From the NCBI RefSeq assembly GCF_001039355.2, contig NW_019775704.1, forward strand, positions 210,984 to 246,165: a stretch of DNA of 35,182 nt, in the 5' to 3' direction. Positions within the stretch are counted from its first letter, which is position 1. Every line of letters begins with the position of its first letter. The notes beneath the pieces are model-generated. The model made no database searches. It had not been told where the DNA came from and saw nothing but the letters and a program-made list of their open reading frames with translations. Made by a program: the position numbers and the translations under genes. Source of the DNA: Lingula anatina. Taxonomy: Eukaryota > Brachiopoda > Lingulata > Lingulida > Lingulidae. Below are positions 10,381 through 18,745 of the stretch, piece by piece.

Positions 10381-13145
10381 CTACTGGCGAGTGCACCTAC
10401 AATGAGTGGGAGGACAGTACCCTGCCATACAGTTGTTCCTGCACCAAGTCTTCATGCCGAAGCGAATAGCCTGAGGACCCACCCACTCACACACCAAGCG
10501 TCCTTTGTTGGGCTTGGCAGGTCGCTTGGTTGTCGTTGGTTCGGGAGTAGTTACTTTTGCTGCTGTTGGTTTTACGGTGGTAGTCGGTTTCTCTGTGGTG
10601 GTGGTGGTGGTAGATGGAGTAGTTGGTTCCATTGTTGTAGTTGGTTTTTCAGTGGTAGTCGGTTTCTCCGTGGTGGTTGTGGTGGTGGTGGTGGTGGTTG
10701 TGGATGGAGAAGTTGGTTTCATGGTTGTTGTTGGTTCTTGCGTGGTAGTCGGTTTCTCCGTGGTGGTCGTGGTCTTGGATGGAGTGGTTGGTTTCATGGT
10801 TGTTGTTGGTTCTTGCGTCGTAGTCGGTTTCTCCGTGGTAGTGGTGGTCGTGGATGGAGTAGTTGGTTTCATGGTTGTAGTTGGTTTCTCCGTAGTTGTG
10901 GTAGTTGAGAAAGTAGTAGTAGGTTCCACTGTTGTCGGTTTTGGGGTGGCAGGCGGTTTTTCAGTGGGAAGAGTAGTCGTTGCAGTGGTAGTGGTAGGGA
11001 GCGTATTGGAACCTGTGACACTGGGAACGGACACTGTAGTTGTTGAAGGTGTATTTGTGGGTGAGGTAGAGGGCTCTACGGTGGAAGATGCAGCTGTAGA
11101 TGGCACCGCGCTGGTGGACAAGTTGCCTGTAAATGACCCGCTGTCATCAGCGACTGAAACAAGAAACAGGCTTAAAACATATTGCATCCAGACCTAGCTG
11201 ATATATATATATATATATATATAATCAATTACTGAACTGTCCGTAATAATTGCAATTCCGGTGGGAAGGCAACGTACATGTACATGTACATAGTTCCCGC
11301 ACAAACGATCATCTTACTTAAATAGGTGAAAAGGGCATACAAGTACTATGTAGCTTACGATGTGTTGCAATCTCTCACGTACCCCGTGCAGTATGTTCGC
11401 AACACTATGTCCGTAACACTATGTCAACAACAAGGAAAATCTAACTTTATAAATACCTATGGCAACGTCCGCGCAGTTGATAAACTCTTCCTGTGGCCCA
11501 CACCCAGTACACGCACGACCAGTATCTGGGTCAGTGCCCCAGCTATTCCCTAGAAAAGTTGGAAAAGAAGCAGGTTTGCTGAGAGAACTTTTGGAATCGC
11601 ATAGCTTGAGTAGGATCATATCCCGGGGTGGGTCGGTGGGAGACAAGGCATTCAACTTTGATTCGAGCCAATTACTCTTCTGGTGATTCCCAGCACATTA
11701 CTTTGCGGTATGTAAGTGTGGAAGTGTCTTAATGCGCCTTACCAATTCAAAAGTAATCATATTACAGTGTACGCCAATTTCATCAGGATATATACATATT
11801 ATATCAAACAACGCAGATAGCTTTCAATATTCGGAAACATTTTGTTTATAATGACATTTGAGTCAGACGTGACGGTGAGATACGATGGAATACATCTATA
11901 TCGATCAAACTGCAATATAAAAGGGAAATGGATCCGTACCTGTATGGTATTTCCACTGCATAACGCACTGAGAACACACCATGCCGACCGGCAGCTTGTA
12001 CTTCATCTTGTAGACACTGGCGCCACCTGTGATGGGGAACCGTACACCACTGTCGTCTGCTCGCTACAGAGACAGAATAAAAAAAAAAATCTAAGAGAAG
12101 GGTTTGGTGTTCTCAGGATTTATTTATACATTGTGCGTAATTTTTAACCTGGTGTTTAAGTACAAGTACCCGTATTTAAAGCGTTGAAATATGCTGCTCG
12201 TTATTCGACATATAAAATCGTGATTGGTTACTGCACGTAAGCGTTTACAATGATAAAAAGTTATTATTATAAGTATATTACTATAAGTAAAATTCACAAT
12301 TTAATTTCACAATTGACATCTTATCAACGCAAGTCGAAAAAGAGAATGAAACGCCAGTTTAGCAATCGTACTGATGAGAGCGGATTGGAAGGGGTGTGGA
12401 AGGAAATGTCCCTACCCTCAATACGTGTTTATCCAAACACTCTTGGCTTGCAGGTGTGTTGGGATCATTATGAGGGCAAATCCTGAACTCGAAATATCCC
12501 AGATGAGCCGCAGTCAACTCCACAGCTATATCGATGACGTCTTCTGATTGGTAGGTGCGCACGATGGTGCCGGTTGCGTAGCGACCGCCCGCTTCATGCT
12601 CACGTGGTCCGTCATACGGGTCACCACAGATGCCACATTTTCCGCCATTTGTTACCCATTGTCTCTGAAAAGTAAACGATATCAAAAAAACAAATAAAAC
12701 AAAATTCTCTCTCAACATCTGGACAATATGTATGTACAGTCATTTTGATTTGTCTCGATTCTGCATATTTCGCTTTACTTACACGTAGCTTGTCAAAACA
12801 CCAAGAGTATATTAGAATGAGGCTCACAAAACAATTTATTTCTCGAATTTTGATATCGTATAAACATAGGTAACGGCCTCTATCCAATTTTGCAACTCGG
12901 ACAGCAGGTTCGTATTCGATACAACGTGCAGCAAAGACTAAGCGGGACCAAAAAAGACATGATGTGACGCGTCCACCTACCCTGGAGCCTCCGCAAAACA
13001 GCCCATGGTCGTTCGTGTTGGTTGGGGTTTTGAACCCGTATCTCCACGCGCTATTCCGGGAAGGAGGATCGATTAAACGCCCGTGACCAGACACCTCAGC
13101 GGCGGCAAGAAACCCCACCAGAGCGAGAAACAGTAAGTCTGACAT
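10381..13145 (-). CDS. AA15 lytic polysaccharide monooxygenase, mucin-like tail
   Basis: Secreted copper enzyme expected to cleave chitin or cellulose oxidatively. The five minus-strand exons are 13145-12981, 12664-12416, 12063-11940, 11549-11457 and 11153-10381. All have GT/AG borders with compatible phases, and they sum to 1404 nt (467 codons plus TAG). Residues 1-20 are a signal peptide ending VSG. Cleavage leaves His21 (HGRLIDPPSRNSAWR), the first copper ligand of the histidine brace. Exon 2 carries GGKCGICGDPYD and the second histidine in LTAAHLGYFEFRICP (about residue 109). Exons 3-4 carry CSQCVMQWKYHTG and NSWGTDPDTGRACTGCGPQ, both typical of AA15. Exon 5 encodes about 200 residues of Thr/Pro/Lys/Glu repeats (TTTEKPTTT units), a likely O-glycosylated linker. 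It ends in a roughly 40-residue tail with six cysteines (CEWVGP, WCRNNC, GYCPP, CRC), as I recall from molluscan relatives. ATG 13145 is preferred because it gives a normal signal peptide. The polysaccharide substrate is inferred. Confidence 0.95.
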
Positions 13146-13590
13146 TGCAAAGACACTGATGACCACGCAATATGCGGTGTACTCGATTGACTTACAAGTT
13201 CCAACTGAGAAGGTTATCTTTTGGGTTAGGGTTTAAAGGATCGTTTGGTCACGACTTGCCGCCTTTGCAATGGTGGGTGATCCAGGTACTACATTTAAGA
13301 TTATGTACAGCGGAGGTGTTAAGCACACAGGATGTGCAAAGTTATTTTGATAATGACAGTACAAGCATACATGCACAGTGACGGGTACATTGCTCAATGT
13401 GCGCCTGCTGAAAGGGCAGTGATGTTAAATGCGTATCTATTAAACTGAAATATACACGCACTTGATACAAAATTACAGGAGCTGGTTTCCAGTCCTTTCC
13501 ATTCTGTTTTCACAGAATACAAAATATGGTGAACCACTGTCTGTATTTCCAGGGTCATGCTAAAAAACTTTTCAATTACTCCTCGTAATC
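13146..13590. other. Intergenic, includes a repeated ~100-bp block
   Basis: This is 5' of the LPMO gene and presumably includes its promoter, though no clear core element is visible. Bases 13380-13480 recur almost identically at about 15436-15535. Confidence 0.5.
13380..13480. repeat. 100-bp direct repeat, copy 1
   Basis: It shares GACGGGTACATTGCTCAATG and the following ~80 bp with 15436-15535 and differs at a few bases. It appears to belong to a dispersed repeat family. Confidence 0.85.
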
Positions 13591-14913
13591 TCCCTCTTGT
13601 GGCAGTCGAAGAGACAGGAACTAGCGTGTGAAATGAACATGAGGCACTTATCTTATCTCGGTGAAGGTCTCACATTCTCAAACGTAAAAGTCAACTCGAG
13701 GTCAAGGTAATCCGCTCTGCACTTAGATTCGATGTCTTATTTAGGGGTAGATTAGGCCGTCTAGGTCTTCTGGAAGACGGTCAGAATTTTTAAGTCGATA
13801 ATGACGGGTATCTAAATTTTTGTCAGAAGAGGATCGAAATTTTAGGATGGATCAAAAAAGACAATTGGGAAGGCTGTCAGGAAATATCTCTGGATCCGCC
13901 CCTGTTACTCCGTGTACAATTTGATAATTAAGTTCTTAAAGACTGGCGTTCCTCTCTGACCTTCACCGAACATGGTCAAGTTTTCACTTCACGACAGACG
14001 AAAATGGCGTAGTTTTTTTGTATCGCATGCCTATAAGGTGTTTAGCATACCATTTTTATATAGTGCAACATGCAAGACAAAACGGTAATTTTGTTTGTAC
14101 CCTGCATTATCTGTGACTTCTCTATACATAAGGTGTATTTTCAGGTAGCAAGAGCCTGGAGTGAAATCAATGTGTATTTTGTATGCTTTGCAAAGGAAGA
14201 AAGTGCTGGTATTGACCCCCCCCCCTTCGATTTCTGAAAATAACTCAAACCAATGGTCCCCCTTGAAACTAGAATTTTGACCAGCTTAGTTCCAATCCGG
14301 TCCAAATGGCATCGTTCGGCCACTAAAATACCGAAAATTTTGGGGCCCTTAACCGGGCCCCGAACCCCACGACAAGGAGGGGGGCTTCACGCCCGCGTAC
14401 GCCCCTTCAAATAATCCTGGATCAGACCCTGGTGCGTACATGATATAAATGTAATCAACTATGATCCCACATAAAATCACATACATTGGTCCTAATACAG
14501 TACATACCCGTACATACATGCTTTAATTGACTCACCACAACATAGAAATTAACGTTATTGTCTTATAAACGTTATCGGTGCGATTTCATTGATATTTTCA
14601 TTCTTAGCCATTGATTTGGCAGGTAGGACAAGTAACTTATTTGTACAGTATATTAACTATTGACTATTGGCTGGCTATTTAGACTTTCTACCATTAAGCT
14701 ATTCGACATATATGTAATTTAATGTACATCTTAATAGGCTGTGGCAGATGGTGAATGTGTGATCTACATATCTCAACCAAAGACGTGGAGGATTGGGTAG
14801 GCCTACCGATCCCAATACGGCTTCTTTAAAGTGCCCCATATACTGATTGGCCACAGTTTATTTCAATGTTTTCTTTGATTGCTGCTTTACATGAAACTGG
14901 ATTATTTTGGTGG

Positions 14914-14951
<38 letters not shown>

Positions 14952-15080
14952 AATTCTAAAATCCTTCAAGTTTAGTAGACTTTACAATGATAAAATTTAA
15001 TGCTAAAACATTATAGTATTAAAAGCAAGCTGTAAGACATAGTTAACATAGCTTTAAAATTACATTTACTGTTTACCCTT
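13590..15080. repeat. Segmental duplication block, copy 1
   Basis: Alignable with gaps to 24170-25290, for example GAACATGAGGCACTTATC against GAACATGAGACACTTATC and CCAATACGGCTTC in both. Both blocks lie on the 3' side of an EF-hand exon, so they mark an old duplication of a whole unit. Within it are a C-run at 14216-14225 and an (AAT)n tract at about 14918-14947. No gene is seen. Confidence 0.85.
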
Positions 15081-15125
15081 TAAACAAATTCATTCATAAA
15101 ATTTCTTTAAAAAACTATTACACAT

Positions 15126-15869
15126 GTGCGATGTATCTTACATGTACATGCGGATCGCTGCCCGTTTTGTCTGTCAGGCGAGTGACAAGTACGTCGGATT
15201 AAAATGACGTACGTGTACATATAAAGCGAGAGCTAACCCGTACTGTATGTCAGTTGAAACGTGGATAAGCTACTGTAAAAATATATATACAGTAAATACA
15301 CAAGTCAGGGCCGTAGCCTCCGGGGGGGCAGGGGGGGGGCAGTTACGTGTAGATTGGCAGGGGCAGATGGAGGCCGTCTTCCGGTGTTCGAAGACGGTCA
15401 GAAATTTCCAAGTTTACAGTGACGGGCAACACTTGTGACGGGTACATTGCTCAATGTGCGCCTGCTGAAGGGGCAGTGATATGTTAAATGCGTATCTATT
15501 AAACTGAAATATACATGCACTTGATACAAAATTAATGTAGATTGGCAAGGGCAGATGGAGGTCGTCTTCTGGGTTTTCGAAGACGGTCAGAAATTTCCAA
15601 GTTTACATTGAAGGGCATCACTTTTTTTTTTTTGGTCGAAAGACGGTCAGAAATTGGAGGATGGCTCAACAAAGATAATTTGGAAGACTGTCGGAAAATA
15701 TCGCTGGATCCGCCCCTAGATCGGCGTATACAGAAGGAGACCTATGCGGTAGACCCTGTACTGCAGTACTGTAGTTTCTGAAACGGGATGCTGCAATTCA
15801 TAAATAAACAAACAAGAGGCTAATGGTACAGAGAAGGCAGCTAATGTTTTGGATGTGGAGAATACTTTT
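15126..15869. repeat. Nested copies of a dispersed repeat
   Basis: The phrase AGACGGTCAGAAATT occurs three times in 15390-15660, and a related version at about 13778. Each cluster ends near GGATCCGCCCCT (13896-13908, about 15707-15718). A CAGGGCCGTAGCC start lies at 15306. I interpret this as overlapping insertions of one non-coding repeat family. The second copy of the 100-bp repeat is at 15436-15535. Confidence 0.6.
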
Positions 15870-15913
15870 GGGGAAGTTGTTGACCATGTAGATGAAAACG
15901 GCAACTATATGTA
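15808..15913 (+). pseudogene. Coding-like remnant ending DENGNYM
   Basis: An open plus-strand frame reads about 34 residues and ends VDHVDENGNYM before TAA. It straddles the left border (15870) of duplicated copy A. In copy B the equivalent bases carry a 7-bp insertion (about 19476) that breaks the frame. I do not recognise the protein. It could be the tail of a transposon gene or chance. Confidence 0.25.
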
Positions 15914-17357
15914 AGGGGATGCAATAACCAGGATCCCGCCTTTTTATTGCATTTTGCAATTGTATATTTAAGGTGCATGAGTTTCATTCAGATATTTCTT
16001 AATCAAATTTATTTGTTGGGAAATTACGGTTGCGCTCTAGGTGCATGAGTTTCATTAAAATGTACTAGTATTTCTTAGTTTAATTTATTTGTTGGGAAAT
16101 TATGGTTAAGCTCGTTTTTTTTTCAAATACAAAATGTGAAGAATGAAGGGTCAAGCAATACTTATGTTACTAACAGTATAAAAGGATAACTTTCGATACT
16201 TGAAGCATGCACTACAAAAACTAGAATTTAAAAATCGAGATTAAAATTCTTATGTGAAAAAAAGAAAACCGTACAATGTTACTTCTGAAGAATGTCCAGA
16301 AGCAAAGCGCGGTCAAGGGGCGTGCTAACACAGGAGCACAGAACAACTGCGACAGTTATATTGAATTCAATTGAAAAATGCCAGAAAATTACCATTTATT
16401 GAAGGTTAAATATATAATCAATAGCCTGATTATATGTCAAACCCTTTTAATCTCAAGCGCCAAAAATAAACCTTGTTCTGAATAATGTACAAAGTGAATG
16501 TGCTGAGTTAATGATGCCCAGTTCCACTGCAACTGTGATTTTGGATTAGGAACATCAGAAAAGTCATCATTTTTTCGAAAGCAAATGGATAACCGTCGAA
16601 ATTGTTGCTCGTCAAATCTTTCATTTTTTATCTCGAGAGCCGAAAACATACTCGGCGGAGTCGGCGGCCTGGTCGTAGATAAAATGATTTATCCCATACG
16701 TAAACTCCTTAGCATCAATGACGTTATTACCATCCCTGTCAATGTCGCTGAAAATGACTTTATTATCCGCCGTGTTGCGAAATATATCAAGGAATTTAGA
16801 GTACTCACTTAGTGTTAACTCTTCGCTGCAGTCAAGGTCAACAATATGGAAAACATCCAGGGCCCATTCGACTACTAAATCACTTGTAAAGTTGAAAAGC
16901 TTTTCTTCAGACGGAACCCAGTCCTCAAATGCAATAGACGTCTTATAGTCGGTGTATTCATTTGACCACCAGGTCTTATAGGCCATGTTCATAGCACCAT
17001 ACACTGCCTTAGCTCTCCATGATGGCAAAACACGTTTAGCACGTTCGGTTGTCGCAACAGTGTGCTCCTCTTCCGTTACAATCCCGTCTTGGTTGACGTC
17101 AAACATGTCAAAGTGCTTTTTGAACTTAGTTACCCAATATCGGGTAAAGTCTTCATTGTTGGCCTGTTCGATCTGAATAGTAAAACGTATTATTTAAAAG
17201 TCACGACTGAAATAACTGAAAAAGACAAACCAAGGAACACGAAATATAGTATTTTTGCATTTGATTCTTATGAAATATGTTTACTTTTCCATGACCCCTT
17301 ACAGTTTGTATTGATATTTTTATACATATTGCTTACTATAACTCGGGGCCACTGCCG
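15870..17357. repeat. 1.49-kb duplicated block, copy A
   Basis: Nearly identical to 19456-20951. It contains EF-hand exon A and its 3' flank. Both copies hold an internal tandem duplication of about 70 bp (15969-16037 and 16038-16112, starting AGGTGCATGAGTTTCATT) that the older paralogue near 25.3 kb has only once. Confidence 0.95.
16621..17172 (-). CDS. EF-hand coding exon, copy A (terminal exon)
   Basis: A 552-nt minus-strand exon with an AG acceptor directly before 17172 (ACTATTCAG). It is read from phase 0 to TGA at 16621 and encodes 183 residues of a sarcoplasmic-calcium-binding-protein-like domain. Three canonical 12-residue EF loops are visible: DVNQDGIVTEEE, DLDCSEELTLSE and DRDGNNVIDAKE. 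The sequence matches copy B except for Asp instead of Gly just before VFHIVD. No signal-peptide exon lies between it and copy B, because the 17358-19455 insert follows directly. It can be expressed only by splicing from a distant first exon such as 22083-22009, with which it is in frame. Otherwise it is a dead partial duplicate. A conserved AATAAA (minus) sits at 16395-16400. Confidence 0.8.
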   Translation of the reverse strand: MEQANNEDFTRYWVTKFKKHFDMFDVNQDGIVTEEEHTVATTERAKRVLPSWRAKAVYGAMNMAYKTWWSNEYTDYKTSIAFEDWVPSEEKLFNFTSDLVVEWALDVFHIVDLDCSEELTLSEYSKFLDIFRNTADNKVIFSDIDRDGNNVIDAKEFTYGINHFIYDQAADSAEYVFGSRDKK

Positions 17358-17591
17358 TGTGTTGGGGGTGGTGGGCTCATGACCTAGTTAGATTCCACTT
17401 TACCAGAATAACACGATTCAGAGCTGGGCCTCTGAGGACGTGTATTTTTACAGCGCCCCTTGCAGAGTAGACAGCGGCTCTTAGAGTGTGTTAGGCTTTT
17501 CGCCTTTATTATGAGAACCACTTGTCTTTGATAGGAAGGTAGGTGTCTCGCCTGCCTGGTATGAGATACATAGTCACTTATATATGTAGGG

Positions 17592-17607
17592 TGCCCTGAA
17601 AAGGACA
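17592..17607 (-). other. Histone-like stem-loop, diverged copy 1
   Basis: On the minus strand a 6-bp stem, UGUCCU with AGGGCA, encloses a UUUC loop. One pair is U-G, which would be a mismatch on the plus strand. It resembles the 18692-18707 stem-loop but is weaker. Confidence 0.55.
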
Positions 17608-17743
17608 TTCCGTGCTGAGTAGGGAGCGACTCTTAGAGTGTGTTAGGCTTCTCGCCTTTATTGTAGGGAAAGAACGTCTTTATACGAGAGTAGGTGTCTC
17701 GCCTACTTCGTATGAGATTTATAGATACCGATCTACACAGGGG

Positions 17744-17757
17744 GCCCTGAAAAGGGC
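17744..17757 (-). other. Histone-like stem-loop, diverged copy 2
   Basis: On the minus strand a perfect 5-bp stem, GCCCU with AGGGC, encloses UUUC. It lies at the equivalent place in the second 142-bp tandem unit. Confidence 0.6.
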
Positions 17758-17811
17758 ATTTCGTGATTGGCACAATAGAGGCGTCTCGCCTGTCGAGGGA
17801 AGGGGGAGGGT

Positions 17812-17870
17812 GGACTGGTTGCAGAAAGCGCTTTTCGGTCAACAAGTGACCTTCATCAGCTGCAGAGTCC
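17812..17870 (-). ncRNA. Type I hammerhead ribozyme
   Basis: The minus strand has both invariant cores: CUGAUGA (17859-17853) and GAAA (17836-17833). Between them, stem II is GGUC/GACC with a seven-base loop, after one unpaired A. Stem I is open-ended: UGCAG (17864-17860) pairs with CUGCA (17824-17820). After a 1x3 internal loop, GGACU (17870-17866) pairs with AGUCC (17816-17812). Stem III is a minimal AA/UU pair around GCGC, a palindrome that suggests pairing between two molecules. The predicted cleavage site follows U at 17825. Such minimal type I hammerheads cleaving as dimers are described for Penelope-like retroelements. Every core position is present, but activity is untested. Confidence 0.85.
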
Positions 17871-17934
17871 GATTAATAAAAAAAAGGAAAAATTTAGGGA
17901 CGTAGGGGCTGGTAAGCAAAGGTGTCTCGCCTTT

Positions 17935-18085
17935 GTTTAGTAAGTTTTCATCATGGTGTCTCGCCATTGTGAATGATACGGGCCATCTCGGCTTTTAAGT
18001 ATCATGCTTTGTTTAGTGATTTTCATCAATGGTGTCTCGCCATTGTGAATGATACGAGCCATCTCGGCTTTATAGTATCATGCTT
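17935..18085. repeat. Two 75-bp tandem units, each with two hairpins
   Basis: Units 17935-18010 and 18011-18085 each contain a CCATTG-armed GUCUC-loop hairpin followed by a hairpin with ATGATAC/GTATCAT outer arms and an AUCUC loop. A G-U pair in the first (17981 with 17993) is A-U in the second (18057 with 18069), so pairing is kept. Confidence 0.85.
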
Positions 18086-18108
18086 GATCACAAGTGTCTC
18101 GCTTGTGT

Positions 18109-18610
18109 CAAAGTGGACGGTATGAATCGAGCGTGTGAATGGCTCAAGAGTCGGAGGTCGACTGAGGATTTGTTGAAATTGTGTCAAGTCGAGAACGAGG
18201 CCGCGATCTGATTGGTTGTTTCAGTTATGAGTTTTGATTGGCTGTTCTCGTGGTGTATCTTGATCTTATCTGTTTAGATGTAGTTTATTTGGTTTCATTT
18301 TTGGCAAGGTTTTTTAACCTCGGATCAAATTTATTAGTATTCTTATGCTGTGCATTTGCGTGTTAACACTGAATTTTCATTTGCTGGGATGGTCTGTATA
18401 GGTTTCGGGCACCTCTTTTAATTTTGGAAGGCTTTTTCCTTGTTGCTTATAAATAAACTGAGATATCATCTCGCCTTTTATTTGCGATGTTTGTGTCTTA
18501 TAAGTCGATTGTGCCCTGTAAGTGTTAAAAATTTGGTCTAAATGAGATTATGGCATTTTGCTTTAGCTCCAGAATGACTTTTCTTTTCTTTATTGATTAT
18601 AAATAAGTGT
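18109..18610. other. Spacer with CCAAT and TATA-like motifs
   Basis: No ORF is seen. Two ATTGG motifs (CCAAT on the minus strand) lie at 18211-18215 and 18237-18241. TATAAATAA occurs twice on the plus strand, at 18448-18456 and 18598-18606, exactly 150 bp apart. Each is followed about 20 bp later by an ATCTCGCCTTTTATTTGC block. They could be promoters of plus-strand transcripts across the hairpins or the element end, but this rests on motif alone. Confidence 0.3.
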
Positions 18611-18691
18611 AGGGAAGGCATCTCGCCTTTTATTTGCATTATTGCGCTCTATTTGAACATTCAGGTTTAGCTTTTCCTGGTAGAAATGGGT

Positions 18692-18707
18692 GGCCCTGAA
18701 AAGGGCC
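18692..18707 (-). terminator. Histone-type 3' stem-loop
   Basis: On the minus strand GGCCCU, UUUC and AGGGCC form a perfect 6-bp stem with a four-base loop, flanked by AAC on the 5' side and ACCCA on the 3' side. This matches the consensus bound by stem-loop binding protein on replication-dependent histone mRNAs. It lies 38 nt after the stop of the 229-codon ORF, the usual histone spacing. A purine-rich CAGGAAAAG follows about 10 nt later, where a U7-binding element would be. No histone is encoded here. Confidence 0.7.
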
Positions 18708-18745
18708 GTTTTTTTCCCGAGGACGTAGAAGCAGTGGCTTCTATT

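Larger units (their letters stand above)
17473..17765. repeat. Two 142-bp tandem units with RNA-like hairpins
   Basis: Units 17473-17614 and 17625-17765 share order and most sequence: CTCTTAGAGTGTGTTAGGC, a 4-bp hairpin, a longer GUCUC-loop hairpin, TATGAGAT, then a histone-like stem-loop and TTCGTG or TCCGTG. Their bases diverge mostly outside the hairpins. In the long hairpin, both stems still pair despite different sequence (GGUAGG/CCUGCC in one, AGUAGG/CCUACU in the other). Confidence 0.85.
17493..18630 (+). other. Array of 12 hairpins sharing an NUYUC loop
   Basis: Read on the plus strand, twelve stem-loops share a five-base loop closed by a Y-G pair. Loop positions: 17497 UUUUC, 17545 GUCUC, 17649 UUCUC, 17696 GUCUC, 17783 GUCUC, 17924 GUCUC, 17958 GUCUC, 17985 AUCUC, 18034 GUCUC, 18061 AUCUC, 18096 GUCUC and 18620 AUCUC. 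Stems run from 4 to 12 bp and have different sequences. A thirteenth site (loop 18468-18472) keeps loop and right arm but has lost its left arm. Many stems use U-G pairs that would be C-A mismatches on the other strand, which favours plus-strand RNA. Function is unknown; packaging, protein binding or processing are guesses. Confidence 0.8.

Noticed and set aside
9830-10405. 191-codon plus-strand ORF downstream of the LPMO gene
   Set aside because: No recognisable domain, no splice partner, and it overlaps the end of a well-supported gene on the other strand.
10402-11197. Long plus-strand ORFs opposite the LPMO last exon
   Set aside because: Their Val/Gly-rich or Trp/Cys/Gly-rich products are the antisense of Thr/Pro codon repeats; the minus strand has a complete spliced gene.
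13145-13166. LPMO start 21 nt upstream
   Set aside because: The upstream codon is GTG; ATG at 13145 gives a standard signal peptide with cleavage before the catalytic histidine.
16437-16649. Small ORFs repeated around copies A and B (16437-16649, 16585-16812, 16985-17382 and their copies)
   Set aside because: They are shadows or 3' flank of the EF-hand exons, duplicated with them.
17493-18630. CRISPR-like array
   Set aside because: The conserved part is only a hairpin loop, spacing is irregular, and the setting is eukaryotic.
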